DNA of 64,000 bases, from positions 124,001 through 188,000 of the forward strand of contig JADNRY010000074.1 of NCBI GenBank assembly GCA_015501585.1, given 5' to 3'. Source of the stretch: Rhodocollybia butyracea. Lineage: Eukaryota; Basidiomycota; Agaricomycetes; Agaricales; Omphalotaceae. Positions 40,325-51,201 of the stretch are shown in pieces. Each line of letters starts with the position of its first letter. Within the stretch, counting starts at the first letter, position 1. The position numbers and the translations under genes were made by a program. The notes beneath the pieces were generated by a model. That model searched no databases and was not told where the DNA came from. It saw only the letters and a list, made by a program, of their open reading frames with translations.

Positions 40325-41689
40325 GGACGACGGATCGAGGAGAGGCATCAGAGAAGTTGCTCGCCCCGGCGCTGCTAGCGGACTCCGCCAATTCGTCTGG
40401 TTCGGCCACAAACTCTGAATCTGAATCTGAAGCATCGGATGCTTCGCTCTATGAGATGAGGGTGGCATCAGGGATATTCTCGTTCTTAAGACAGAAGAGG
40501 TACATACCTCCACTCCTTGGGTAGTGCTGCACAGGAAGGTCCAACTCCCTTGGAAAAACTCATACGGTGATTCATTGATATGCTTCATGATAGGATCCCA
40601 GTTCAAGTTGACAGGACCTTCAGCCATCGCAGTGTCCACAGAACTTTTTTTCAAAAGACGCGATTAGCACCGACTCGATGTAGAAAGAAAATCAACTCAC
40701 TCTAGCCAATTTTTGACATTGTCTGTTGACAAGCTTTGAGATTAAGTGGATATGCAATGGTAGCTTGGTAAAATTCTTGAAAATCAAACACAGATCAAAT
40801 TGCTTGAGACTGTACTGCACACGCTCAAGTGAAGCAATCTCTATGTTGGACAGAGTGACAAACAAAAATAGAGGATCCGTGAGATGAATTAAGCAGTCTG
40901 TCGTAGGCTAGTCAAACGGAAGTACGGAAGGGGACACCTTTGAAAGCCAGTTCTCAGAAAAGAATGTCAAGCTCCAGTGTTTCTCCATTCTGCGGAATCT
41001 CAAATGAGATGAAGCAGTGTGCAAGTGAGGGCATGCGACTTACAGATGAGGAAGCGGCTTCTGCGGTCGCCTTAATTTCCTTGTGTAAGATTTACCTTCG
41101 CTTCTGTTCTTGGTGCTACATCTCAATTTCATCCTCATCATCGGTATTTATGCTTCCTGTTTCGTCAAATTGAACATCTGTAGCCTCACGGAAGAGTTGG
41201 ACATCCTGGAACAAAGGTAAGCTATACATAACATAACAGAAAAAATGTAGCTGACAAATGTTTTCTTCTTGTCGACAAGAATTGGGGATCTAAGGTGCAC
41301 ATGAACAATGACGAGGCTGAAAGAAAAGGTGTTTGATATTGTTGAGTAGCACGTCTACACCATATTAAGTTAATAACGTCAAGCGATATTTCAAGGCAAG
41401 TACTCACTGACTTTCTGACCCATTGGAGATTGGTATCGAACGCTGTTCCGATGGATTTCTACTTCGCCCGGAAGCCTTTTACCATCTGGAGCAGACAACA
41501 AGCAATTCTTGCTCGATAACATCGATCACTTCCTTCTTCTGCGCCTCCCTGTTATGACCTGGATCTAAATCCTATACACCCAATCTTTTTTCTTCTGTAA
41601 CCAACTATGAACACTATCATTAATACTTCTACTTAACATTTTACATTCATTAGTTATTCAACACCATTTGGGTTAATGCTGCACACATT

Positions 41690-42065
41690 CTTCCAGAACA
41701 CCAGAATGATCTTTAACAGTCACTGCACAGTCTGCACAGTCATGACATCATTCTAGCTCCACAACTATGATGTCATCTTGCTACTCCACAATCATGATGT
41801 CATTCCATTGCTCCGCAGTTATGATATCACATCACTGCTCCACAGCTATGACATCATTGCATAGCCTCTTTACATCAATGACTCAATATCAGTCATTGCA
41901 CAGCCAGATATCTGAGTCAACTACGGTTCCGCATACATGACTCAATATTAGTCATTGCACAGCATTACATAGTCAGACTGACTCATCCGCAGTATTTCCG
42001 CAGTTATGACTCAAATCTAGTCATTCCGCAGCATTTCCTAACTAGTACACATTGCACAGTATATA
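41690..42065. repeat. Hairpins with TGACTCA / TGATGTCA words in the LTR
   Basis: Three near-identical hairpins have arms ATGACT/AGTCAT around CAATATC, CAATATT or CAAATCT. Upstream are inverted pairs ATGACATCAT/ATGATGTCAT. TGACTCA and TGATGTCA are bZIP (AP-1/Gcn4 and CRE-like) core sequences, so the block may be a transcriptional control region; function is inferred. Confidence 0.65.
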
Positions 42066-42164
42066 AGTAGTCTAGATTTACCAATGTACGTGAGACGTAT
42101 TATTTTTCTTAAATCCAAACCCCCACTTGTTTGCTGTTATCACTTGTGTGAATCACCAGACCAA

Positions 42165-42575
42165 CTCATTGTATATTGTTGAGCTATCTCCAAGTTACAA
42201 TACACATTTATACATCTTGTTGAGCTAACTCCAAGTTGTATCCACTAACATTCACCTGTTGAGCTATCTCCTAGTGAATACTTCTTTAATTGCCACTTGT
42301 TGAGCTATCTCCGAGTTGCAACTTCCTATTACTTGTTGAGCTATCTCCGAGTATTAGACATCACACTCACTATTACTTGTTGAGCTATCTCCGAGTATTA
42401 GACATCACACTCACTATTACTTGTTGAGCTATCTCCGAGTATTAGACACCATACTCACTACTACTTGTCGAGCCATCTCTGAGTATTAGTTCTGATTCAT
42501 ATTACTGCTTGTCGAGCCATCTCCGAGGGTAATCTTATTATTATTTGTCGAGCTATCTCCAAATAATAACTTCTG
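42165..42575. repeat. Array of about ten stem-loops with constant core and changing arms
   Basis: Each unit has the core TTGTTGAGCTATCTCCGAG (GAG-CTAT-CTC pairs inside) flanked by a unit-specific inverted pair: ATTGTA/TACAAT, ATACATCTT/AAGTTGTAT, ATTCAC/GTGAAT, TTGCC/TTGCAA, TATTACT/AGTATTA (three identical units), CTACTACTT/GAGTATTAG, ATTAC/GTAAT and TTATTATTT/AAATAATAA. The arms vary between units but stay complementary or nearly so. The last unit recurs in the partial LTR at 1-35. Confidence 0.85.
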
Positions 42576-42989
42576 TGAGTTTTGTATTACAAACTAGTTA
42601 CTAACTTTACTTGAGCCTAGTTGTTTGAGTATATATTTTTTGCCTAGCGGTTTCAACGAACGGAAAGGCTTGCTCTATAATCTCATTAATTTCTCTTATC
42701 ATTTTTACTGCCGAGTTACGTACTGTGAAGGTTTGGACGAGACTATTGATCGAGTCATAACACTCCCGTTTGTTTACGTCCCTTTTCAGCGCGTTGATTT
42801 GTTTATTGATCGAGTCAAAATGATGTCCATCCGTTGAACGGTATGAGATTGACCGAACAAAGGGAGCATCGGGATCTTCAACGGCTACATTTAAAGGTAC
42901 TTATTACTTACCAACAACTTGACCCGGCGTCTGGAAATAGATTCGAAGGTAGGTAAAATCACCTTCGCTGGATCGTCCTCTGCAAGTAA

Positions 42990-43380
42990 AACGTTTTAGT
43001 CGGATTTTTCAGGCGGATGGATACAAGATTCGAACCTGTGCGGATGGCAGTAGCTTGTGCAACAATTCGGCTCAACGGCTTCGAATTCCACAGCACGCAT
43101 TCCTTCTCGCACAAGGAAAGTGTTGCCATTGTGAACAGGACGATAGGCTTTTGCAAAATTAGTGAAAAATGATTGTTGAAGCGAATACAGCAACGTGCAT
43201 TCACGAAAGTATGGCTTCGAGTACATGTCGAAGAATTTTACGCTCAACCTCTCAATAGAGCCATCAAAAAGTAAGATATGCACACGCTTCCCGTGTATGA
43301 TAACTAGCATAAAGTTGATTCCGTTTAGGAGACACCGAATCTCCCACTTCTTGTAGGTTGCGACCATCATGTCCACCTGT
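42990..43380 (-). pseudogene. CDC48: CDC48/p97 AAA-ATPase N-domain fragment
   Basis: The minus strand encodes GKRVHILLFDGSIERLSV, then FFDMYSKPYF, an intron with a GTGAAT donor, and AYRPVHNGNTFLVREGMRAVEF followed (with substitutions) by an IVAQAT-like segment. In CDC48 the same places read KRVH-LP-DDS-EGL, F--YLKPYF, AYRPV-KGD-FLVRGGMR-VEFKVVE and C-VAQDT, the double-psi/N-terminal region of this ubiquitin-selective segregase. Only this part (about 100 residues) is present. It runs directly, through an AG-like site, into the SPT16 exon at 42985, so two unrelated host genes are fused head to tail on one strand. Confidence 0.8.
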
Positions 43381-43987
43381 GAGCCGAAGACTCATATGAG
43401 ATTTAAGATTGTCAGAGCCTCTAGTCTATTCCGATAAAGCGTTTAAAGGGGAGAAAAGTACTGGTAATTGCGTCAGCTAGGGCGATGGTAATAAGAAAAG
43501 AAATTGTACGCACCTACTAACAAACACTTTTTGCAACATCTATGAGGGAGAAGCACTGGAAGGCGGTGTAACATCCACATTGACAGAGCGCACTAAAGAA
43601 GGATGGAGCTTTTCAGCGATAATGGAGCACAAAAGCAAGAAATACGTACCAAGTCTTGCAGTAGACTCTATTTTTATTTTCATTGGTGAACGGTTTGAAG
43701 CAAGATACAAAACCCAGCGCTTGTTAGTCGTAAGCACGTGATCTATTAACGAGCCCTATCGATGAAAGCCACAACTATGAATTATTTCCTTTTTCATGTT
43801 GAATCATTGTTCTTATGCTTGTCACGCTGCAAACGCACTGCAACATATGTTTTTAAAACTCCTGATACCTTTGAATTTGGGTCTACTATAAATATGGCAC
43901 TGCAAGTGCTGATCACAGCTTAAGTCATAGCTACGCATTGGCTACGCATCCCAGGCAAGTATTTAGCGTGATATGGGGCCCCGTTGG
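43381..43987. other. No recognised gene
   Basis: A minus-strand frame (43737-43540, KIKIESTARLGTYFLLLCSI) has no family resemblance. The segment lies between the CDC48 fragment and the Ty3-like relic. Confidence 0.4.
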
Positions 43988-46286
43988 TTATACTACCGCT
44001 ACCACTACCAATACCGTCAGCAAAATGTACAAAGAAAAAGGCAACTGAATGTTGTCCATCAGAATATAACTTGAAAGTTCCTGCATATCTGGTTCTTCAG
44101 GTACTTCCATACCATCCTTGAGAAGAGTACTAATGAAGGCCTTCTTCCATTTTGTTGAAGAGACCCTCACGTTCCTAGCTTTTCTAGCCATAATTCTCCA
44201 GAGTGCGGGGCTGATAGCGAGAAGTTCCTCCAATGACAATGTTACCGGCGCATGGAACAACTTGTCAGCTACCACCTCTTCAACTCCAGGTAAGTGGAAA
44301 CCACTCCTAATATTGTAACGTGGACCGGTTTTGTCAACTTCACTGAGCTTATTTAAGCTAGTTTTGTCTCTAACATCCGGTTTAGGTAAAATCCAAGGGA
44401 TGGGTTCAACGTCATGTGGTTCAACCATATCAAAGGGTCTTTGAACAGGCTTTGTTGATTCTGGGATAGGAGTCTCACTCCTGACTTCAGCTAGCCTACA
44501 AAGAAAAGCTAGTTCCTTACAAGGAACTTGCTGTGTTTCAATTTTGCTAGAGGAATTTTCGGCCTTATTCACAGGTTTCTTTAATACTGGTACCACAACT
44601 TCCATCCTATTGGTTTTAACACAATGCGTAACTAGATCAATTTGAAGGTTCTGGAGTAGCTTTCATTAAATTCATTAGAGAGGCAATTGCCTTCTGGTGT
44701 GAGTCCAGTAGCGAAGTTGTCTCCTTTTTATTGACCACGATAGTATCTTTAATAGATGCTATCCCCGCTAGAACCTCCGTCCACTGTTCTTGCTTTGGAT
44801 CTATCTTGACAGTAGCCGCAGGAGTTTGAGCTAGTGGTAACTGGGGTGCAAACAGGAAGGAGAATGTACCAAGGCTGTATGACTCAGCTGAGGGTGGTAC
44901 ACCAAAAGGGCCGTTTGGATCAGGTAGGTATCTAAACTAGCTCCAAACTCAGTACTCTCGGCTGCTCCCATTACTTCACTCAAGAGATAAGGATCTTCCC
45001 TACGACAGGACATTTGCTTAGCCGGTGGAACCATCTGAACCAACTGTGCCATTATCGCCTGAATTAACCTTTGGCTCATAGGTAATAAATACACCTTGAT
45101 GGCCTCGGTATTCAACAATATCGCCGGTTGTTTCATCAATTTTGCTGACAAAACTCAAGATTTGTTGTAAGTCTCCAAAATCTAGCATAAAGTTTTTCTT
45201 GATCAAGCATTCTAGTTCTTGTCTTGATCCAAGTTCAGTGTCGACTGACTCAGGGAAGATACCACGTAGCTCCTTGAAGAAGTTCTGAAGGTTCGGAGTT
45301 TTTACAGAGTCTAGACTTTTGTATTCCTCTCTTGTCTCGGGCGTCATCCAGTCCAGCGCTAGAGCTAGCTTAGTCCTATCGCTAGTGATATTTGCGGCAG
45401 CAATGAACCTTCCTGCATCTTCTATCCAATTGTTCAGGGTAGCAGGTTCATCCTTGTTAAATATTGGAGCTACTTTTGACTGCTTAGGTAGATCTTTCGA
45501 GTTGTACTCTTTTAACTCATCTGATGAGAGCCTGATGGTATTTCCAAAGAAACTAACCAAACTACTACTTCCCATGTTTCCGCTAGTTCCAGTGCTCGTA
45601 CTAGAACCCGCGTTCCCACTTCCTCCAGCGTTTCCGCTAGATCCAGAATTGTTTGTAGTGCTCATGTTAAGATTGTTAAGATTGTTTGTTAATGTAGTAT
45701 TTATAGTAAATGTAGTGTGTTGATTAACTGTGGTAGTCAATCAAGGAGAGTCTTCTGGAATAGAAGATAAATCACTGTCCAAGTCGTCTAGTTCACAGGC
45801 TGGAGCACCTCGTGTACTTGAACTAACTTGAATAAAAGTTGTGGGAGTTGCTTTTGCTTTCCCTTTTGGAGACTTCGATGTATGTTCACATTCTGAAGTC
45901 AGACAAACTACAGTAGGTTTAGAACCATGTGTAGGAGGTGTACTAGATCCTGGGCGAGAAACAGTAAACGGTTTGCAAGTATGATCAACTGCAAACTTTA
46001 TTACTGGCTTTGGTACTCTAGCACTTTGTCATGGATCAGATGGTCCAGAAAGGCTCGACTCTAATGTATTATTATCCGGCTGATCACTAATCTTGTGGAC
46101 TAGTGTTCTAAGGACAAAGAAAATGAACTGTACAAATCCAAGAACTAGATCTGTAGTACAATTCGATAAAATAAGATTCCACCCCTTGCGGTGGGCTCCA
46201 GATAATTGGCTTGGTTTGTACTGGTATGTGAAAGGCGCTAGAAAACAACCTAACAAATACAAGACTGCGCCTAACCAGACTATCAA
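43988..46286 (-). pseudogene. Ty3-like gag, degraded
   Basis: One minus-strand frame runs from 46286 to 45018 with two TGA stops (ending at 46029 and near 45742). Its first part is hydrophobic (IVWLGAVLYLLGCFLAPF), then Ser/Thr/Pro-rich. The second (45740-45018) is a typical fungal Ty3 gag: a Ser/Gly-rich N-terminus, then AKVAPIFNKDEPATLNNWIE-like sequence, DRTKLALALDWMTPETREEY and a downstream FFKELRGIFPES. After further disruption the frame 44605-43988 encodes the region before the protease, with PRYNIRSGFHLPGVEE and VTLSLEELLAISPALW, a motif frequent just before the protease of agaricomycete Ty3 elements. Protease and pol are absent. Confidence 0.7.
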
Positions 46287-47034
46287 TTTGTTTAAAGGGA
46301 GCGAGGTTGGGTTGTCAAAGATTCCGCAAAGAAAGTTAAGATATTGAATGTAAGATGATACACCAGCCAGTGTAGTGAAACAACTGAACTAGCGTAGTGC
46401 GACAAGGTCTAGTAAGTTCTATGAACTGAACTAGCGTAGACTATTGTCTAAGTTGTGTGCGTATGTCCGACCGAAAACCCAAATAACCAAATAACCGTGT
46501 GTGTGTGTGTCAAACAATAACCAAAACCAAAACCAATACAACGCGACTAGGACACTCCTGGGCAAACTCTGGCTCCAGCTAGTGCAATAGAAACGAGGTT
46601 GTGAAACACTCCTGGGCAAACTCAGGCTCCAGCTAGCGTAATGCCGTAATGTCCCTGACTTGTACCACAATCTTAGTGGCTCGCTAATACTCGTTAAGAG
46701 CTAGCTAAGGAACCCTCACTCTGGAGCCAAATAATTCCTTACTAGAAGCCATCCCCTCTAAGGAAGCAACTAGATTCACGCAAAAGATCTAACTCAATCT
46801 TAAGCGGGTGCAAAAGCTGTTACAAAGCTTCTATTACACCAATCCAAACTTTATAAGATAGAATATAATATTAACTTTGAAGAGAAAGCTTGACTCCATA
46901 CGCACCCTAAACAAACGCCCAGTTACAGTGTTTGATTGACTCGGTACTTTTAGACCAGGGGGAATTAAGAGGACTAGCGGTGAAGAGACCTTCAACTTCG
47001 TCACAACAGGTGGCTATGAGAGGTGGCAAGATAA

Positions 47035-48116
47035 CTTGATTTATGAGATAAATACATCATGCTTATATACTGGGTCTTTACTAGTTTAATATGAAAAGAA
47101 ATGAACAGAGTCGGAGAGAAACAGAGTAAGATGGAAATTCAAGAAAGAGAGGAATTTAGCTAAGAAAGGAAACTCTAGCCTGGACATATTGTACATTTAT
47201 CTAGAAAACTGTCCCAATTTAGGTACGGTCCCGATTTGGGTATCAAAGTAACAGAAATTAAAATGTGTTAACATATTCTGGTCCTCGCGGAACCTCGTAC
47301 TGCAAATAACCGTTCCTTCCATCGGATGTTTCATGGCTCCACACAGGTACGTGTCCGTATGCTTATCCTTGAGGCCATCTGGTAGATTTGAGCAAGTCCA
47401 GCTCAATCCCTTTAAGATAGTAATAACATCTCCCAGTGATAGTTCACTTTGCTAGCTTTGAGTAGATACCAAGAACCCCAGAGATATGTGTGCTAGCACA
47501 ATGCTCAGAGCTCGTGGATTATCAAAGCTGTGGCTTGGCAATAGCCTATCCACCGTAAGATCATTAAGTTTATTGCAGTAGGACTTTCCTAGTCAATAGT
47601 CGGCCAATAATCAAATATCAAATTTGCCTAGCTTAATCATCTAGCAGCTGTGCCACATCGCAACTCGCAACCCAACTGGTCATTGTAACATGTTAAGATC
47701 TTCCTTCCGGTCCGTAAGGCAATTGTAGATCTTATCCTCCGGCGTCCGTCTTTCCACTAGCGCAGTACAAGGATTGTATTCCCCTTCTGATGCCTTCCCT
47801 GGGTAACGCCGCCGCCAGTACTCATCCCACTTTGAGACATCCAAGTATGTGGATTCGTGTATGCATTGGGGTGGGTAGAACTAGACTGACAATCTAGTGT
47901 TGATGTCTCTGGGCACCTTGAGTATCCTCGCTAGTTTAGTATCAGACTACGCTTGTGGGCATATTGTCACAACTAACTGAGTATTATTGCTGAGATACTA
48001 AGTGTTAGCTACAGTTATCACGTTTGGGCTCTGTATAACCCTCTTATTGTATGTGTAGCACATATACATTGTCAAAATATATGGCTACAAGCCTAAGCGC
48101 AAAATCTGCGTATTAT
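47035..48116 (-). repeat. LTR of the Ty3-like family, copy ii
   Basis: Similar throughout to 4090-5900 and 53048-54138 but more diverged than those two are from each other. The end words are ACTTCGTCACAAC on the inner side and GCGTATTATCG on the outer side. Exact ends not resolved. Confidence 0.7.
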
Positions 48117-48119
48117 CGC

Positions 48120-48375
48120 CATTACTGATTCCAGGGATCCTGAGTCATTTCCTCTCTTGGCATGGCAAAGTAGGCCTTGCCACTCGCACCCTCTCACCCT
48201 GCTCTCTTACACCCAAAACACCAGAAATCAGCACCCACTGCACGGGTGATTAATCCCAGTCAATTTGAACACCTGTGACCTTGCCATGACTGATTCTAGG
48301 GATCTTTAGTCATTTCCGCTCTTGGCATGCCAAAGCTGGCGTTGCCACTCCCTGCCTCTCACTCTCCTCTCTGAT
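48120..48375. repeat. Direct repeat pair, ~90 bp, 162 bp apart
   Basis: Both copies contain ACTGATTC-AGGGATC, AGTCATTTCC and CTCTTGGCATG-CAAAG followed by TTGCCACTC. Non-coding. Confidence 0.75.
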
Positions 48376-48479
48376 GTGGATATAGCACCTGGTAGTCGTT
48401 GAATTCGATTTGAAGACATGTTTCCCAAGTTTTTAGTATGATCTGAGACTTGTAGCACACTCTATGCCTATTTTATTTC

Positions 48480-48905
48480 ATGAAAATCGCATTTTTTGGC
48501 AGAATCCATACAGATCAGGGAATCCCATCGCTTCAGGTGCTGCATAAATCGTTCTTGCATATGGCAAAGACTAATACCATATAGTACAGTCTATATACGA
48601 CGTCTTAGGCCCCTGGCTACTCTTAGGGCCCCAATATTCCATGATAATTCCTCAAAAAATCGAGTTTTGAGGCAAAATCAATAAAGATCAGTGTATACCA
48701 CCGCATCTGGTGCCATATAAATGGTTCTTGGACAAGGATCGAGTGTATACTATGTTGGAGAGTATACTTACCGAGGTTTGAGGTCCTACCTGCGCTTAGA
48801 CACTCATTATTAGTATTTAATTCCTCAAAAATGCGAATTTTGATGGTTACTCACCATTGATCACTCCATGTACATATTCCTGCCCACATATTGTCAAATA
48901 TAACA
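48480..48905. repeat. Three degenerate ~185 bp tandem repeats
   Basis: Each starts near TTCCTCAAAAATCGA--TTTTG, followed by AATC-ATA-AGATCAG, CATC-GGTGC--ATAAAT-GTTCTTG and a TATAC-rich part. The third copy is the most diverged and truncated. Non-coding. Confidence 0.6.
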
Positions 48906-51201
48906 CCTGGAGGACGTAGCTAGTATACTACAGCACTCAGATATATACTCCTGACCTCAGACCTTGAGAGGCCATATACCTGCTTTAATTTTGCTTTAGG
49001 TGCCTACTGTACATCTATAAACACTGTATAGACTGCTATTAGGTAGAATACCCATGCATAAACAAGCTTTTAGGCCGCTTTGCTGGCATTCTAAATATGG
49101 TAATAAAGCAGCTTTGACCGCAGCTATGGCGGTAATTTCGCTTCAGGGACCTATTATATATGTAGAGATACTATCTACACTCTTATATGGCGGAATATCC
49201 ATGTAGAAGCAGGCTTTTTAGGCCGCTTTTACTGTTTTGATGGCATTACCCAATTTGGTAATGCTCAGCCAGCTTTGACCAAATGTCATCTAGATTTTTC
49301 GATGCAATCCATCCCCTTATGGTGCCCAATCTACCTCAGAGTAGTGCTCAAATATTAATACATTATATATAGTCTTTTTTGGGCTAGCTACCATCCCAGA
49401 AATTGCCTAAATAGGCCCGTAAATAACCTATTTTCGTCCAGCCACCCAAAAGCTGCAATGAACGAGTCACATGACCTCATCAAATGCGAACACAGAGGGA
49501 TTAAAATGCCCCTACACTCTTACTGTACAGTAGCTTACTGGGTTTATTATCATATCCACAACAGGTACTGGGGGTATTTAAATAATGCTACTGAAGCGGC
49601 TGTACCAGTAGGGTGTGTTAGAATGAGGAGAGTAGCGGGAGTGACTAGAAGAGTAGCTTCTATAACCGTAATTCCGAGGCGCACTAGGAGGCGTGGGAAA
49701 GGCGTATCTGGGACCGTAACAGTGAATATGAATTGAATATGGAACTGTACCAGGCTCTGCTGGGCTGTAGTTCATATACTAAACTGAATAGAAGACTTTC
49801 AATGAGTAAGTAACAGTGTACTTGAACTATTAATAGAACTATTTACCAGGCTCTTGCTGTACTGAAGCTTACTAACTAATCCAATCAGGATACACTAACA
49901 AGACTTTATTGAGAGTCTAAAAGACTAGACTTAGAGGGGCAGAAAGAACTTTTTATTTCTGTCTACTGGGGGGTTTAAATACTGTACAATTAAATTATTC
50001 TACTGTCTTACTAATGGACCTATTGCATGAATAAGCAAAATATGGGGGACACGCAAGTGTCTATATACGCGTACCTTCGGCAGACATATAGCCTCGGCGG
50101 ACATGCCATTTCATGTGATCATTTGCATATTACTAATTCTAAAGTAGTTGATTAGACACTGCCGGACTTTGAAGCTTTTGATGCGGTTCGGTGAAGTACT
50201 TACCCGGGCGCTTAGATAGCCCATAATCACACTACATTCTCGAAAACCCAACTACTGCCTGACAGTATCTTCCAGCTTTTGCTCAACAAAACATTTATCA
50301 GTACAGTATGTAGCTATAAAACAATTCTTTTGAGGATTTCTCCCAAGGCCAATGCCAATAAATGGTTATTTCTGCCATTTTAATCATTCAAGGGGACATA
50401 GAACCAAGGGGCTTCATGGCTAATGGAAAAGTACCATATAGTAGTGGTATATTAGTCTCTAGGGTCTTACATGTACAAGATCTAATATCAGTTCCAAATA
50501 ATAAGCTCACAGCAAGCCTAGTAGGGGCTAGTAATCTTGCAAGTTACCATTGTGCCCTCCAGACCCCAGGCTTCTTACACCACTGCCAAGCAATTAGTAC
50601 AAGAATTTGGAGCTGCACCCCTTTGAGAATAGTATTTGAGCTTGACAATTGGTGCATCAATTGCAGTGAGTTGTCAAATAATTGGCATGCATAATGATGT
50701 CTGAGATTTTGGCATCAAATGCTGGGCCGGTTGAGGCATGCGGAATTGTTAGCACTCATAACGAGCGGAATCGCAACAACATGGGGGTAAAAATGCAAGA
50801 GTGAATTAGAATCCTTCCTATACTTTAAATCACGACGGTTTAGACGCCGGTCCTTATTACTAATAAGCTAGGCGCGCAGCGCCCATACTAAAGCCGCATC
50901 GCCTCTGCCGGCGCAGCCGGCAGCCTATTGAATAACATTGAATGAACTTTGAATTGATGATGTTATTGTTAAAAAATGCTGCCTCCTCATGTCTGTGCTT
51001 TGCTCTTTGCTCTTTGTTCTCTTCCCTCATCTCTTTTACAAGTGCTACCTCAGTATGATATGCTTTCTTCCTTTATTGCTACCCTATTTATGAAGTTCTT
51101 ACAGCTATAACAACCTTATTTAACTGCTGATCTATGTGTGTGAATAATCAATTAGTCCATGATCATGGACTTTGAATCTTCAAAAAAAAAACTGCTCTTG
51201 A
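48906..51201. other. No recognised gene or element
   Basis: AT-rich DNA. Two related phrases, AGGCCGCTTTGCTGGCATTCT and AGGCCGCTTTTACTGTTTTGATGGCATTAC (each shown here in parts: AGGCCGCTTT then GGCATT), suggest another weak direct repeat near 49070 and 49230. Frames at 50362-50694 and 49458-49736 have no family resemblance. Confidence 0.45.

Larger units (their letters stand above)
41550..42762 (+). mobile_element. Solo LTR, 1213 bp, inserted in SPT16
   Basis: Begins TGTTATGACC and ends GTCATAACA, inverted ends, with perfect CTCCC target duplications (41545-41549 and 42763-42767). Removing it and one duplication restores continuity of the SPT16 reading frame across the junction, which proves the borders. 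At 1.2 kb it is a long LTR. The first half holds hairpins of the type ATGACTCAATATTAGTCAT, the second half an array of about ten stem-loops, and the end a pyrimidine-rich, TATA-poor region. No internal sequence remains. Family (copia or Ty3) unknown; the polarity is arbitrary. Confidence 0.95.
40300..42985 (-). pseudogene. SPT16: SPT16 (FACT histone chaperone) pseudogene, interrupted by a solo LTR
   Basis: SPT16 is the large FACT subunit that moves H2A-H2B during transcription and replication. Minus-strand segments follow the protein in order: EGDFTYLRIYFQTPGQVV (near 42950), VEDPDAPFVRSISYRSTDG and HFDSINKQINALKRDVNKRE (ending at 42763). The LTR cuts in, then AQKKEVIDVIEQELL resumes at 41549 in the same exon. 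Next come KRLPGEVEIHRNSVRYQSPM, LFREATDVQFDETG, DEDEIEM, TTDCLIHLTDPLFLFVTLSN, EIASLERVQYSLKQFDLC and NLNWDPIMKHINESPYEFF (about 40600), then an acidic Ser/Asp/Glu tail near 40380-40470. Disabling marks: the LTR, a deletion with a frame change after QELL, a TAG after DEIEM, further frame changes, and a 140-bp duplication. The first half of the gene is missing. Confidence 0.88.
43988..48116 (-). mobile_element. Truncated Ty3-like element: 5' LTR, leader and gag
   Basis: On the minus strand, an LTR (about 48116-47035), a leader with GGCAAACTCTGGCTC and CTCACTCTGGAGCC repeats (46540-46760), an upstream frame and gag (46286-45018, 44605-43988). The element ends at 43988 within the gag end, before any protease or pol. 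LTR and leader match 3340-5900 and the solo LTR at 53.05-54.14 kb. A (GT)7 microsatellite lies at 46497-46510. Confidence 0.7.

Noticed and set aside
42165..42575. CRISPR-like array (repeat of about 20 bp with variable sequence between)
   Set aside because: The variable parts are short, irregular in length and pair with each other across the repeat core; three neighbouring units share the same flanks. The array lies inside a eukaryotic LTR and no cas-like gene exists.
41550..42762. Assigning the 1213-bp LTR to copia or Ty3
   Set aside because: There is no internal region, primer site or purine tract attached to either copy in the window, so the superfamily cannot be decided.
42990..43376. 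Fungal-specific protein kinase (FunK1) fragment
   Set aside because: Considered because of the GKRVHILLFDGS segment, but the following YSKPYF and AYRPV...FLVREGMR order matches CDC48 much better.
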